Translations under genes and position numbers: made by a program
Source: an uncultured Roseateles sp.
Lineage (GTDB): Bacteria; Pseudomonadota; Gammaproteobacteria; Burkholderiales; Burkholderiaceae_C
DNA length: 64,000 nt
Assembly (NCBI RefSeq): GCF_913777145.1
Contig: NZ_CAJYPS010000034.1
Location: 186,001 to 250,000, forward strand
Direction of reading: 5' to 3'
Shown: piece by piece, positions 24,621-34,484 of the stretch
Position numbering within the stretch: the stretch's first letter is position 1
Layout of the letters: each line of letters starts with the position of its first letter
Notes under the pieces: generated by a model
The model's input: the letters and a program-made list of their open reading frames with translations, nothing else
What the model was told of the DNA's origin: nothing
Databases searched by the model: none

Positions 24621-25644
24621 GGGTGCTCTCCTCCAGGCCGCGCAAGTTAGCACGGCGCTGCGCGGCCGCCAGCGGCTTGAGCGCCGCCACCGCCGCATGA
24701 AAGCGCGCCCAGTCGCGCCCCTCGCACTCGAACAGGCGCTCGAAGGCCGGCACCAGCTCGTCATAGGCGCCCAGCAGCGCAAAGCTCGCGTTGTTGGCGC
24801 GGGCGAACCAGCCCTCATAGCCGGGCGCCTCGCGCGGCACGCGCTCGCGCAGCGCGGCCAGCACCGCGGCCTTGACCGCGGCGCGTTCGGCCTCGGGGCG
24901 AGCATAGGCCGCCAGCAGCTGCTCGCGCCCCTCCCGCGCGAGTTGCAGGAAGGCCGCACGCCGCGCCCGCCCGGCCTCGAAGGCACGGGCGGCCTCGGGC
25001 TTGTCGGCCAGCCAGGCGCGCGCGCCCAGCAGCTCCACGGCGCTCGCATAGGCCTCGTTGAAGCCGGTGTCATCCGCCACATAGACCCGCTGGTGGGCCA
25101 GCTCGTGGAAGATCAGCCCCGCCAGCTCGCCCTCGGGGTAGTTCAGGAAGGTGTTGAGCAGCGGGTCGCCGCCCAGCAGGCTGCTCCAGCCCAGCGTGGA
25201 ATAGGCCGGCACCGGCAAGACCTGGACCTCCCAGCCCTGGGCCTGCAGCGCCTCGGCCTCGGTGCGGGCACGCGCGAGGTCGAACCAGCCCTGGTAGCCC
25301 GCGCAACCCATCAGCGGATAGCACCAGGTCTTGAGCGTGAGGCTGTAGGGCGCAGCGGCCACCACGTTCCACACCACCGCGTCGCGGTGCAGGTCGGCAT
25401 AGCGGCGGTAGCTGTTGTTGTCGGGCAGGGCCAGGTGCTGCACCGCGAAGTCGCGCATCTGCTGCGACAGCTTGAGCCGCTCGGCCAGCGCGGGCGGCGT
25501 CGCCGGGTCGGCCAGCCAGTCGGCCACCGGCCGTGCGGCGCGCACCACCGACAGATGGCCGCCGGCCGCCTGGCTCCAGTGGGACAGCGTGCTGCAGCCG
25601 CTCAGCGCGAGGGCCAGCAGCAGCCAGGCCAGGCGGCGGATCAA
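24586..25644 (-). CDS. Zinc aminopeptidase lipoprotein (PF10023-like)
   Basis: A 352-residue lipoprotein (lipobox LALSGCS) of the putative aminopeptidase family with the zinc motif LIFHELAHQRVYV (HExxH) and a downstream glutamate in GFNEAYASAVE. Expected to sit in the outer or inner membrane facing the periplasm. No ATG or GTG fits; TTG 25644 begins LIRRLAWLLLALALSGC with GAGG nearby. This TTG overlaps the stop of the molybdopterin oxidoreductase gene as TTGA, so the two are coupled. The family is common in betaproteobacteria. Confidence 0.88.
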   Translation of the reverse strand: MIRRLAWLLLALALSGCSTLSHWSQAAGGHLSVVRAARPVADWLADPATPPALAERLKLSQQMRDFAVQHLALPDNNSYRRYADLHRDAVVWNVVAAAPYSLTLKTWCYPLMGCAGYQGWFDLARARTEAEALQAQGWEVQVLPVPAYSTLGWSSLLGGDPLLNTFLNYPEGELAGLIFHELAHQRVYVADDTGFNEAYASAVELLGARAWLADKPEAARAFEAGRARRAAFLQLAREGREQLLAAYARPEAERAAVKAAVLAALRERVPREAPGYEGWFARANNASFALLGAYDELVPAFERLFECEGRDWARFHAAVAALKPLAAAQRRANLRGLEESTHEPDPAPRQTR

Positions 25645-27644
25645 GCGGGTTCCACCTCGACAAGACAGTCGTAGAACGCGGGCGCGGCGCCCATGTCGGT
25701 CAGCCGCTGATGCGTCACCTCGTTCACGTTGGTGCCCTCGGCGCCCAGCTTGCGCCACCACACGCCCAGGCCGTTGACCACGCCGGGGCGAGCGCGCGGG
25801 CTCACGCGCAGCGTGGCCACGTAGCGGCCGCGGTCGTTGAAGGCGGCCACCCGCGCGCCATCGGCGAGGCCCCGTGCGGCGGCGTCGCTCGCGTGCATCT
25901 CGATCAGCGGCTCGCCCTCGATGTCGCGCAGGCTCTTCACGTTCACGAAGCTGCTGTTCAGGAAGTTGCGCGCCGGTGGCGAGATCATGGCCAGCGGGTA
26001 GCGGGCCGCCAGCTCGGGTGCGGTCAGTGCACTCTCGTAGTTGGGCACATAGTCGGCACCGGCCGCCTGGGCACGGCCGTTGGGCGTGCGAAAGCCGCCG
26101 TCCGCAAAGGGCAGCTCGGGCACCGGCAGGGGCTGCCAGCCCTGCTCGCGCAGCAGGCCCAGGTCGATGTCTTCACTGAAGACCTGGCGGGCCAGCTCTT
26201 CGTCGCTCTCCTGCAGCGCGGGGTGGTCTAGGCCCATGGCGGCGGCCAGCTCGCGGAAGATCTGCGTGTTGGGCTTGGCCTCGCCCAGCGGTGCAATCGC
26301 GGGCTGGTTCATCAGCACGTCGGTATGGCCATAGCTGGTGTGCAGGTCCAGGTGCTCCAGCTGCGTGGTGGCGGGCAGCACATAGTCGGCCAGGTCGGCC
26401 GTGTCGGTCATGAAGTGCTCCAGCACCACGGTGAACAGGTCGCTGCGCTGGAAGCCGGCCACCACCTGGGGCGACTGCGGCGCCACCGCGACCGGGTTGC
26501 TGTTGTAGACGATCAGCGCCTCGATGGGTGGGTCGGCCTGCAGCAGCGCATCGCCAATGCTGCTCATGTTGACCATGCGCGGCTGGCGGCCCGCGAGCAG
26601 ATCGGGGCGCTCCAGCGCCGGATTCCTGTAGGGCGCGAACCAGCCCGAGGCGCTCAGCAGCAGGCCGCCGCCCTGCGTGCGCCAGGCGCCGGTCAAACAG
26701 GGCAGCAGCGCGATCAGCCGCACCGCGTTGCCGCCGCCGCGCACGCGCTGCATGCCGTAGTTCAGGCGTATCGCGGCCGGCCGCGTGCTGGCGTAGTCGC
26801 GCGCCAGGCCGCGCACCTCGTCCGGGCCGATGCCGCAGACCTGGGCCACGCGCTCCGGCGGCCAGGCCTGCGCCTTCTCGCGCAGTTCCTCCCAGCCGTC
26901 CACATGGCGGGCGATGTAGTCGTGGTCCAGCCCGCCGTTCACGATCAGCTCGTGCATCAGGCCCAGCGCCAGTGCGCCGTCGGTGCCGGGCAGCAGCGCG
27001 ATGTGCTGGTGGCATTTGTCGGCGGTCTCGGTCTTGCGCGGGTCTATGCAGATGAGCTTGGCGCCGGCACGCTTGGCCTGGTTGGCATAGGTCCAGAAAT
27101 GCAGGTTGGACGCGATGGAGTTGCTGCCCCAGATCAGTATGAGTTTCGCGTCCGCGAAATGCCGGGTGTGCATGCCCAGCTTGCCGCCATAGGTGGCGGC
27201 CAGGCCGGCGCCGCCGGCCGACGCGCAGATGGTGCGGTCCAGCCGCGCGGCGCCTAAAGCGTTGAAGAAGCGGCCGGCCATGGCCTCGCCCTGAAGCTGG
27301 CCCATGGTGCCGGCATAGCTGTAGGGCTGGATGCGTTGCGGGTCGCGCGCCGCGATGGCGTTCAGCCGCGCGGCGATGTCGGCCAGCGCCTCGCCCCAGC
27401 TGACACGCTCGAAGCGCGGCGCCTCGGTCTTGGGGCTGACCCGCTTGAGCGGATGCAGCAGGCGCTCGGGGTGGTAGGTGCGCTCCGCGTAGCGCGACAC
27501 CTTGGTGCACAGCGCGCCGTGGGTGCTGGGGTGTTCGGCCCGGCCCTGGACCTTGATCACGCGTTCGTTCTCGACGGTGATCTGCAGCGCACAGGTGTCG
27601 GGGCAGTCGTGGGGGCAGGCGCCGAGGACGGTACGGGTGGTCAT
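25641..27644 (-). CDS. Molybdopterin-dependent oxidoreductase (DMSO reductase family)
   Basis: A 667-residue enzyme of the Mo/W-bisMGD family, cytoplasmic since no Tat signal is seen. The 4Fe-4S motif is Cys10-x3-Cys14-x3-Cys18 and Cys46. The Mo-cofactor regions include LILIWGSNSIASNLHFW and GTDGALALGLMHELI, and there is a C-terminal MoCo-binding domain with FLNSSFVNV. The substrate is unknown; related enzymes act on sulfur or nitrogen oxides or on organic acids. An inverted repeat (27647-27676) stands directly before the ATG. The gene is coupled to the aminopeptidase gene by TTGA. Confidence 0.92.
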   Translation of the reverse strand: MTTRTVLGACPHDCPDTCALQITVENERVIKVQGRAEHPSTHGALCTKVSRYAERTYHPERLLHPLKRVSPKTEAPRFERVSWGEALADIAARLNAIAARDPQRIQPYSYAGTMGQLQGEAMAGRFFNALGAARLDRTICASAGGAGLAATYGGKLGMHTRHFADAKLILIWGSNSIASNLHFWTYANQAKRAGAKLICIDPRKTETADKCHQHIALLPGTDGALALGLMHELIVNGGLDHDYIARHVDGWEELREKAQAWPPERVAQVCGIGPDEVRGLARDYASTRPAAIRLNYGMQRVRGGGNAVRLIALLPCLTGAWRTQGGGLLLSASGWFAPYRNPALERPDLLAGRQPRMVNMSSIGDALLQADPPIEALIVYNSNPVAVAPQSPQVVAGFQRSDLFTVVLEHFMTDTADLADYVLPATTQLEHLDLHTSYGHTDVLMNQPAIAPLGEAKPNTQIFRELAAAMGLDHPALQESDEELARQVFSEDIDLGLLREQGWQPLPVPELPFADGGFRTPNGRAQAAGADYVPNYESALTAPELAARYPLAMISPPARNFLNSSFVNVKSLRDIEGEPLIEMHASDAAARGLADGARVAAFNDRGRYVATLRVSPRARPGVVNGLGVWWRKLGAEGTNVNEVTHQRLTDMGAAPAFYDCLVEVEPA

Positions 27645-27646
27645 GG

Positions 27647-27676
27647 CAATCGCGGGGCTGAGCAACCCCGCGATTG
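27647..27676. repeat. Perfect 11-bp inverted repeat just before the molybdopterin oxidoreductase start
   Basis: CAATCGCGGGG at 27647-27657 is mirrored by CCCCGCGATTG at 27666-27676 with an eight-base loop. On the minus strand it ends two bases from the start codon, so a hairpin here could block initiation, or the site could bind a repressor. Confidence 0.6.
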
Positions 27677-27713
27677 TGACCACCCGCTGCCGGGCTCCCA
27701 GGCGCCGTGGCGA

Positions 27714-28613
27714 TCAGCGCCGGTTCAGGAACTCCACCAGCCGCGGAATGGTCTGGCCCGGGGCCTCTTCCATCAGCCAGTGGCCAGCACCCGGGATCAC
27801 CACGCCTTCCACCTGGGTGTCCACCAGCTTGGCCTGCTCGATCAGGAAGGTGCCGGACGCCTTTTCGCCGGCCAGCACCAGCATGGGCTGCTGCAGCTTG
27901 ACACGGGCGAAGCCGGCGAAGTCGGCCGCGTCCTGCTCGAAGGCCTTGAAGTAGCCGAAGCCCGCCTTCATGCCGCCCGGCTGCGCATAGGCGGCCGTGT
28001 AGAACTGCCGGTCCGCCTCGCTCAGCGAGCGCGTGCGGTCGGCCGCGAAGTCGTTCCAGAAGTGCTCGAAGTAGATGCGCTCGCGGCCCTGCACCAGCTG
28101 CAGCGCGGTGTCGCCGTGGAAGTGGAAATGCCACAGGTCGCGCAGCAGCCAGACGTTCTTCCAGTCGCCCACGCCGGGCAGGAAGGCGTCCATCAGCACG
28201 ATGCTCTCGACCTCGGCCGGGTACTGGGCCGCGTAGGCATAGGCCACCATCAGGCCGATGTCGTGCCCCACGATCTTGACCTTGCGGTAGCCCAGGCTGG
28301 CGACCAGCGCATGCACATCCTGGGCCAGGCTCTTCTTGTCATAGACGCCGTCGGGCTTGGCCGAGCCGCCGGCGCCGCGCAGGTCGGGCGCGATGACGAC
28401 GCGGCGGTCGGACAGCTGCGCCATCAGCGGCCGCCACATGCGGCTGGTCTGGGTGTAGCCGTGCAGCAGCACGACCGGGGTCTCGTCGCCGGCACCGGCC
28501 TGCAGGTAGTGCAGCTGCACGCCGTTGGCGGTGGCGCTGCGGTCTTCGATAGGGGCGGCGTGCAGGCCCACGGCCAGCAGCACGGTACTGAGCAGAGCAA
28601 TGAAGCGCTTCAT
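27714..28613 (-). CDS. Secreted alpha/beta hydrolase, epoxide hydrolase/dehalogenase-like
   Basis: A 299-residue alpha/beta hydrolase with a signal peptide (MKRFIALLSTVLLAVGLHAA). The oxyanion loop is LLHGYTQTSRMW, the nucleophile is Asp in IVGHDIGLMVAYAYA, and the catalytic His is in PGAGHWLMEEAPG. An Asp nucleophile points to epoxide hydrolase or haloalkane dehalogenase rather than an esterase. It is 31 bases downstream of the SDR gene and probably co-transcribed. Confidence 0.9.
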   Translation of the reverse strand: MKRFIALLSTVLLAVGLHAAPIEDRSATANGVQLHYLQAGAGDETPVVLLHGYTQTSRMWRPLMAQLSDRRVVIAPDLRGAGGSAKPDGVYDKKSLAQDVHALVASLGYRKVKIVGHDIGLMVAYAYAAQYPAEVESIVLMDAFLPGVGDWKNVWLLRDLWHFHFHGDTALQLVQGRERIYFEHFWNDFAADRTRSLSEADRQFYTAAYAQPGGMKAGFGYFKAFEQDAADFAGFARVKLQQPMLVLAGEKASGTFLIEQAKLVDTQVEGVVIPGAGHWLMEEAPGQTIPRLVEFLNRR

Positions 28614-28644
28614 GGCGGTTCTCCTGGTGGGTGGCGGTTGCGGG

Positions 28645-29379
28645 TCAGAGCTGGCTCATGCCGCCGTCGACGATGATTTCCGTGCCGACGATGAAGGCCG
28701 ACTCCGGTGCGCTGAGGTGCAGCACGGTGGACGCGACCTCTTCCGGCGTGCCGAAGCGGCCCAGCGGGATCTGGCCCTGGATCTGTGCGGCCACCTGCTT
28801 CAGCGTCTCGTCATCGAAGCCCAGCTTGCCGTACAGCGGCGTGCTGACCGGGCCGGGACTGACCACGTTGACGCGCACGCCCTGGGGCAGCAGCTCGGCC
28901 GACAGCGTCTTGGCCAGCGAGATCAGCGCGGCCTTGCTGGCGGCATAGATGGCCGAGTTGGGCATGCCGATGCGAGCGTTGATGGAGCCGTTCAGCACGA
29001 TGGACGCGCCCTTGGCCAGCACCGGGCGCAGCGCCTGGATCAGGAAGAAGGCGCCACGCGCATTGGTGTTGAAGGTGCGGTCCCACAGCTCGACGCTGGC
29101 TTCTTCCAGCGAGGCGAACTCGGCGATGCCGGCGTTGACGAAGACCGCGTCCAGCGTGCGGCCGGCGGCGGCCAGGTGGGCGCCCAGCGCCTTGGCGCCC
29201 AGCAGATCGGCGGCGTCCAGCGCCACCAGCTCGAAGCCGGCGTCGACCTCGGTCTTCTTGCCCGGACGGGCGGTGACGATGACGTGGGCGCCTTCGGCGG
29301 CAAAGGCGCGGGCGGCGGCCAGGCCGATGCCGGAGGTGCCACCGGTGACGAGGACGGTCTTGTTCGTGAAGCGGGACAT
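28645..29379 (-). CDS. SDR family oxidoreductase
   Basis: A 244-residue short-chain dehydrogenase. TGGTSGIGLAAARAF is the cofactor loop, and NAG, the Ser in LNGSINARIG and the YAASK motif are all in place, so it should be active. GGAAACC precedes ATG 29379. It lies upstream of the alpha/beta hydrolase gene and is divergent from a LysR gene 115 bases away that likely controls it. Confidence 0.93.
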   Translation of the reverse strand: MSRFTNKTVLVTGGTSGIGLAAARAFAAEGAHVIVTARPGKKTEVDAGFELVALDAADLLGAKALGAHLAAAGRTLDAVFVNAGIAEFASLEEASVELWDRTFNTNARGAFFLIQALRPVLAKGASIVLNGSINARIGMPNSAIYAASKAALISLAKTLSAELLPQGVRVNVVSPGPVSTPLYGKLGFDDETLKQVAAQIQGQIPLGRFGTPEEVASTVLHLSAPESAFIVGTEIIVDGGMSQL

Positions 29380-29494
29380 GATGGTTTCCTTTCGAGTCGG
29401 GTTGAGCGGCGCTTTCGCCGTGGACTCGATACTCCGCCTCACGCCCCCGATTGACGTCTGGCCGCCTTGGCCGACTCGTGCAAGGCTTTCGAAC

Positions 29495-30409
29495 ATGCTG
29501 AGCGACGACGAGATCCTGCTGATGGAGACCATCCTGGAGAGCGGCAGCCTGTCGCGGGCCGCGGCGGCGCTGGGGCGGGCGCCGTCCACCGTGTCCTACA
29601 CGCTGCGCCAGATCGAGGGCCGCTTCGATGCGCTGCTGTTCGACCGCCGCCGCTACCGGCTGCAGCTCACGCCCGCTGGCGTGCTGCTGGTGCGCGAGGC
29701 CACGCGGCTGCGCGACGACATGCACCGCCTCACGCGCCGCGTCGCCCAGGTGGCCAAGGGCTGGGAGGACCGGCTGGCCATCGTCACCGACGAACTGATC
29801 GAGTTCGAGTCGCTGCTGCCCGTGATCCAGGACTTCGACGCACTGGGCTCGGGCGTGTCGCTGCGCCTCACGCACGAGGTGCTGGGCGGCACCTGGGAGG
29901 CCCTGGCCGACGGGCGGGCCGACCTGGTGATAGGCGCGACCAACGAGCCCCCGGCCGGCGTGGGCCTGCAGTGGCGCGAACTGGGCGAGATGGGCTGGGT
30001 CTATGCGGTGTCACCGCGCCACCCGCTGGCCGCCGCGGCCCAGCCGCTGAGTGCCGAGGCCATGCGAGGCCACCGTGCGGTGGTGGTGGCCGACACCTCG
30101 CGGCGCAGCGACGGCCGTGCCTACGGCCACCGCGCCGGCCAGGCCACGCTGGCCGTGCCCAGCATGCGCGCCAAGATCGCCGCGCAGCGTGCCGGCCTGG
30201 GCGTGGGCTGGCTGCCCGAGCACCGCGTGGCCTCGCTGCTGCAGCGCGGCGATCTGGTCGCGCTGCAGGTGGCCGTGCCACGCGAGCCCAACCGCCTCTA
30301 CGCGGCCTGGCGCCAGAGCGACGGCCGGGCGCTGGCCTGGTGGCTCAAGCGACTGGACGACACCCGCTGGTGCCAGCGCCTGGTGGATGGGCTGGACGCC
30401 TATGCGTGA
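29495..30409 (+). CDS. LysR family transcriptional regulator
   Basis: A 304-residue LysR regulator: LLMETILESGSLSRAAAALGRAPSTVSYTLRQIEGRF is the winged helix-turn-helix, followed by the two-part sugar-binding-like effector domain. It is divergent from the SDR-hydrolase pair and converges with the AhpD-like gene 5 bases from its stop. ATG 29495 gives the normal length. Its target is most likely the SDR operon. Confidence 0.93.
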   Translation: MLSDDEILLMETILESGSLSRAAAALGRAPSTVSYTLRQIEGRFDALLFDRRRYRLQLTPAGVLLVREATRLRDDMHRLTRRVAQVAKGWEDRLAIVTDELIEFESLLPVIQDFDALGSGVSLRLTHEVLGGTWEALADGRADLVIGATNEPPAGVGLQWRELGEMGWVYAVSPRHPLAAAAQPLSAEAMRGHRAVVVADTSRRSDGRAYGHRAGQATLAVPSMRAKIAAQRAGLGVGWLPEHRVASLLQRGDLVALQVAVPREPNRLYAAWRQSDGRALAWWLKRLDDTRWCQRLVDGLDAYA

Positions 30410-30414
30410 GCGCT

Positions 30415-30861
30415 TCAGGCCGGCAGCGGCTTGCGAAAGCCGATCGCGAAGCGGTTCCACGCGTTGATGGTGGTGATGGCCAGCGTCAGGTTGACCATCT
30501 CGGCCTCATTGAACTGCGCGGTCGCGGCCTGGTAGACCTCGTCCGGCGCATGGCCCTGGGTGATCAGCGTCAGCGCCTCGGCCCAGGCCAGCGCGGCCTG
30601 CTCACGCGGCGTGAACAGCTCGGTCTCGCGCCAGGCCGGCAGCACATGCAGGCGGCGCTCGCTCTCGCCGGCCTCGCGCGCCTCGCGGCTGTGCATGTCC
30701 AGGCAGAAGGCACAGCCGTTGATCTGCGACACGCGCATCTTCACCAGCTCGATGAGACTCTGCTCCAGGCCCAGCTTGGCGATGCTGCCTTCCAGCGTCA
30801 GCATGGCCTTCAGCGCGGCGGGCGAGGCGGTATAGAAATCGATGCGGGGGGTGGTGCTCAT
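30415..30861 (-). CDS. Carboxymuconolactone decarboxylase/AhpD family protein
   Basis: A 148-residue protein of the AhpD-like fold with the redox CxxC-x2-H motif CAFCLDMHSREAR at about residues 50-62, so it may reduce peroxide or disulfides. GGAGAC lies upstream of ATG 30861. It is divergent from the MocR-type gene at 30959, with 97 bases between, and is probably its target. Confidence 0.92.
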   Translation of the reverse strand: MSTTPRIDFYTASPAALKAMLTLEGSIAKLGLEQSLIELVKMRVSQINGCAFCLDMHSREAREAGESERRLHVLPAWRETELFTPREQAALAWAEALTLITQGHAPDEVYQAATAQFNEAEMVNLTLAITTINAWNRFAIGFRKPLPA

Positions 30862-30958
30862 GGAAGTCTCCAGAGGTGTTGAACAGGTGGCTCTATGCTG
30901 AGCCGCGGGGTCTGCCGGGAGCAGGCCAAATCCGCCTGAATCGGGTAGTCCACACCGC

Positions 30959-32389
30959 ATGGAACTCCACCTCGTCATCGACCCCGCGCGACCGCGCGGC
31001 GAGCAGCTGCTGCGCCAGCTGCGCGGCCTGATCGCCAGCGGCCGGCTGACCGCCGGCACCCAGCTGCCGCCCACACGGCTGCTGGCCCAGCAACTGGGCC
31101 TGGCACGCCAGACCGTGGCCGAGGCCTACGAGCGGCTGGCGCTGGAGCAGCTGATCGAGGCCCGCCCCGGGCGCGGCAGCTTTGTGCGGGCCGAATCCAC
31201 ACCCGAGTCAGCGCCGCCGCCCCAGGCCCCGGCACGCCTGGCCAGCGCCGCCCGGCTGCAGGCCGCGCGGGCGCTGCCGGTGCCGCTGCTGCGCTTCGTC
31301 GAGACCCCGTTGGCGCGCTACGACTTCATCGGCGGTTCGCCGGAGCCCCGGCTGTTCCCGCACGCGGACTGGCGACGCCACCTGCATGCGGCCCAGCGCC
31401 AGATGAGCGAGGGCAGCGCGCATGCGCCGCCCGCCGGCCTGCCGGCGCTGCGCGAGGCCATCGCCGAGCAGGTCAGCTACGCCCGCGGCGTGCGCTGCCA
31501 GGCCGCCGACGTGATCGTCACCCAGGGTGCGCAGCAGGCCTTCGACCTGCTGGTGCGGCTGTTGGTGGGGCCGGGCGAGCTGGCCGCCGTGGAGTCGCCC
31601 ACCTACCCGCCGCTGCTGGGCCTGCTGCAGGCCCAGGGCGCACGCATCGCGCGGGTGCCCGTGGACGACCAGGGGCTGGATGTGGCGCAACTGCCCGCCG
31701 GGGCCCGGCTGGTCTACACCACACCGGCCCACCAGTTCCCGCTGGGCATGGCCATGAGCGTGGCGCGGCGCCGGGCGCTGCTGGCCTGGGCGGCGCGCGA
31801 GGGCGCGCTGCTGATCGAGGACGACTACGACAGCGAATTCCGCTTCGAGGGTTCGCCGCGCGACAGCCTGCAGGGGCTGGACCGGGAGGGCCACGTGGTG
31901 TTCGTGGGCAGCTTCTCCAAGACGCTGGCGCCATCGCTGCGCTTGGGCTACCTGATCGTGCCGTCGGCACGGCCCGAGCTGCGCGAGGCGCTGCTGCACC
32001 TCAAGCACCTGGCCGACATGCACGGCCCCGGCCTGCAGCAGGCGGCGCTGGCGCGCTTCATGGCCGAGGGCGGCTACCGACGCCATCTGCGCCGCAGCCA
32101 GGCCGAGTACGGCGAGCGCCGTGAGCAGTTGCTGCAGGGGCTGCGGCCGCTGGCGCGCTGGCTGACGCCCGTACGCGCCGAGGCCGGCTTCCACCTCGCG
32201 GCGCGCCTGCACCACCCGACGCTGGACGCCCCGCAGCTGGCCGCGCTGGCGCGACGGCTGGACCTGGGCCTGTACCCGCTGCAGGCCTTTGGCGAGGCCG
32301 GGGGTGACGGGCTGGTGCTGGGCCTGGGTCGCATCGACGGCCCGGGTCTGCGCACCGCACTCGCCCGGCTGGGCGAGCTGCTGGCCTGA
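30959..32389 (+). CDS. MocR/PdxR-type regulator (GntR HTH fused to aminotransferase)
   Basis: A 476-residue fusion. Residues 1-75 form a GntR winged helix (LRQLRGLIASGRLTAGTQLPPTR to RPGRGSFV), and from about 110 onward is a fold-I aminotransferase domain with the PLP lysine in GSFSKTLAPSLRLGYLI. Such regulators sense PLP or amino acids. It is divergent from the AhpD-like gene, a pairing seen in other MocR systems. Its stop codon abuts the chemoreceptor stop in a 20-base palindrome. Confidence 0.94.
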   Translation: MELHLVIDPARPRGEQLLRQLRGLIASGRLTAGTQLPPTRLLAQQLGLARQTVAEAYERLALEQLIEARPGRGSFVRAESTPESAPPPQAPARLASAARLQAARALPVPLLRFVETPLARYDFIGGSPEPRLFPHADWRRHLHAAQRQMSEGSAHAPPAGLPALREAIAEQVSYARGVRCQAADVIVTQGAQQAFDLLVRLLVGPGELAAVESPTYPPLLGLLQAQGARIARVPVDDQGLDVAQLPAGARLVYTTPAHQFPLGMAMSVARRRALLAWAAREGALLIEDDYDSEFRFEGSPRDSLQGLDREGHVVFVGSFSKTLAPSLRLGYLIVPSARPELREALLHLKHLADMHGPGLQQAALARFMAEGGYRRHLRRSQAEYGERREQLLQGLRPLARWLTPVRAEAGFHLAARLHHPTLDAPQLAALARRLDLGLYPLQAFGEAGGDGLVLGLGRIDGPGLRTALARLGELLA

Positions 32390-32399
32390 TCAGGCCAGC
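32380..32399. terminator. 20-bp perfect palindrome over two abutting stop codons
   Basis: GCTGGCCTGATCAGGCCAGC has no spacer. Its centre joins the TGA of the MocR gene (32387-32389) to the stop codon of the chemoreceptor gene (32390-32392) on the other strand. It could be a bidirectional end signal; no T tract is present. Confidence 0.6.
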
Positions 32400-34363
32400 T
32401 TGAAGAAGCTGACCTCGCCGTTCAGTCGCTGAGCCTGATCGGCCAGCGCGCTGGCGGCGGCGGTGGTCTGCTCCACCAGCGCGGCGTTCTGCTGCGTCGC
32501 CTCGTCCAGCGAACGCACGGCCGCGCCCACCTCCACCACGCCGTGGCTCTGCTGCTGGGTCGCGTCCGCGATCTCGCGCATCTGGCCGGCGATCTGCTCG
32601 GCATTGCCGACGATGGTGGCCATCATCTCGCGCGCCTGGCCCACCACGCCGTGGCCGGCCTCGACCTGCTCGATGCTGGAGCCGATCAGCGTCTTGATTT
32701 CCTTGGCCGCGTTCGCGGAGCGCCCGGCCAGCGCACGCACCTCGGAGGCCACCACCGCGAAACCGCGGCCGTGCTCGCCCGCGCGCGCGGCCTCCACCGC
32801 CGCGTTCAGCGCCAGGATGTTGGTCTGGAACGCGATGCCATCGATGGTGCCGATGATCTCGCCGATGCGGCTGGACGAGTTGCGGATGCGTTCCATGGTC
32901 TGCACCACGTCGCCGATCACGCGGCCGCAGTCGGCGGCCGCGCCGGCATTGGCCTCGACGATGTGGCGCGCGTCGGCCACGCGCTGGCCCACCTGGCGCA
33001 CCTGGCCGGAGATCTGCTCCATGGTGGCGGCGGTCTCCTCCAGGTTGGCCGCCGTCTGCTCGGTACGGCCTGACAGGTCGTGCGCCGCGCTGGCGATCTC
33101 GCCGCTGGACGAGCGCACCTGGGCCGAGCCTGACAGCACCGCGCCGACGATGTGGCGCAGCGAGGTCTGCATCTCGCCCATGGTGAGCATCAGCTGGGCC
33201 GCCTCGTCGCTGCCCCAGGGCCGCGGCGCGGTGGTCAGGTTGCCCTTGGTGATCTCGCGCAGGTGACCCGCCACCTCCTGCAGGCCGCCGGTCATCACCT
33301 TGAAGAACGCGAACATCAGGTAGGCCGCCAGCAGCACGAACAGCACCGCGACCGAGAACTTGACCAGGAAGCCGTGCTGCTGCGCGTCTATGCGCTGCTG
33401 CAGGCGCTCGTCCAGGCGCTTGAAGACCTGGGCGTTGAGCTGGTTCTGCTTGGACAGCACCTGGCCGGCCAGCGCCTGGAAGTCGGCCGCGCGGCCCTGC
33501 AGCTCGGGCCCCATCAGCTGCTGGCGCACCGCCTTCAGGAAGGCGTCGAAGGCCGCGTCGGTGCCGGCCATGTCCATGCGCGCCGCCACCTCGGGGAAGG
33601 CCGCCACGCCCTGCTGGTAGGAACGCTCCACGTCCGCGTCCAGCAGTGGCTCCACCGCCAGCCATTCGGTGAGGCGGTCGCGCCGCGCTGCCTCCAGCGG
33701 CTGGCCGGCCGTCAGCACCAGGCTGCCCAACGCGGCCAGGCGCGCGGTGTTTTCGGTCTGCATGGGGCCGCGCAGTATGGACACCACCATCATGTGATAG
33801 GTGTCCAGCTCCGGGTCCAGCGCCAGCTGGGAGCCGTCGGCCACGTCGGCGATCAGCTTGGTCAGCGCATCCATCAGCTGGTTGTGCGCGTCCAGCTGCG
33901 CGTCGGCGCCGGCCGGCGCCTGCTGCAACGCCTGCACCTGCTTGAGCACCGCCTCATAGCCCGGCGCGGTGGCCAGATCGGCCCCCAGCGCCTTCTGCGC
34001 ATCGGCCAGGCCGCGCAGCGCCTGCTCCAGCCGGCCCTGGGCCGCGCCCAGCTCGGACGTACCCAGCACCGCGGCCTGGCGGCGCTGCTGCACCGCCTGC
34101 ATCACCGCCCGCAGCGGCTCCGCGTAGCGCATGCCCTGCTGCTCGGCACGGGTGCTGGCGATCAGGTCCTGGGCACCCGACCACAGAAACCACAGCGTCA
34201 TCGCCAGCGGGATCAGGAAGGCCGCGCCTATCCAGCTCGCCTTGGCGGTGAAGGACAGGCGCCGGAACAGGCGCACGCCGGGCGACAGCCAGCCGTGATA
34301 ACGGAAAAAGTCGCCAAAGCCCGAGCCCTGGGAGGCCGGGCGCTCGTCGCGCGATGGGGTCAT
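32390..34363 (-). CDS. Methyl-accepting chemotaxis protein
   Basis: A 657-residue chemoreceptor. A 43-residue cytoplasmic lead is followed by TM1 (about 44-66), a helical periplasmic sensor of about 270 residues, TM2 (about 335-360) and the signalling domain. The highly conserved hairpin tip reads [27 protein letters not shown] at the usual place. The C terminus has no CheR/CheB pentapeptide. The ligand is unknown. The MCP is alone here; che genes are not in the window. A GTCATCA hairpin at 34438-34455 is upstream. Confidence 0.95.
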   Translation of the reverse strand: MTPSRDERPASQGSGFGDFFRYHGWLSPGVRLFRRLSFTAKASWIGAAFLIPLAMTLWFLWSGAQDLIASTRAEQQGMRYAEPLRAVMQAVQQRRQAAVLGTSELGAAQGRLEQALRGLADAQKALGADLATAPGYEAVLKQVQALQQAPAGADAQLDAHNQLMDALTKLIADVADGSQLALDPELDTYHMMVVSILRGPMQTENTARLAALGSLVLTAGQPLEAARRDRLTEWLAVEPLLDADVERSYQQGVAAFPEVAARMDMAGTDAAFDAFLKAVRQQLMGPELQGRAADFQALAGQVLSKQNQLNAQVFKRLDERLQQRIDAQQHGFLVKFSVAVLFVLLAAYLMFAFFKVMTGGLQEVAGHLREITKGNLTTAPRPWGSDEAAQLMLTMGEMQTSLRHIVGAVLSGSAQVRSSSGEIASAAHDLSGRTEQTAANLEETAATMEQISGQVRQVGQRVADARHIVEANAGAAADCGRVIGDVVQTMERIRNSSSRIGEIIGTIDGIAFQTNILALNAAVEAARAGEHGRGFAVVASEVRALAGRSANAAKEIKTLIGSSIEQVEAGHGVVGQAREMMATIVGNAEQIAGQMREIADATQQQSHGVVEVGAAVRSLDEATQQNAALVEQTTAAASALADQAQRLNGEVSFFKLA

Positions 34364-34437
34364 GGAAACGTGTTTGTGCGGTTGATCGGACGATGCCGGC
34401 CCTCCGCCCGCACCGCCTGAAATGATAAAAGCGGCAA

Positions 34438-34455
34438 GTCATCACAACTGATGAC
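34438..34455. repeat. Perfect 7-bp inverted repeat between kinase end and chemoreceptor start
   Basis: GTCATCA-CAAC-TGATGAC lies between the histidine kinase stop and the MCP start, both on the minus strand. On that strand it is followed by CCGCTTTTATC, so it may be a weak terminator for the kinase operon; an operator for the MCP is the alternative. Confidence 0.45.
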
Positions 34456-34484
34456 GAGGCTCAAGGAATCGGCTGCTGCGTGAC

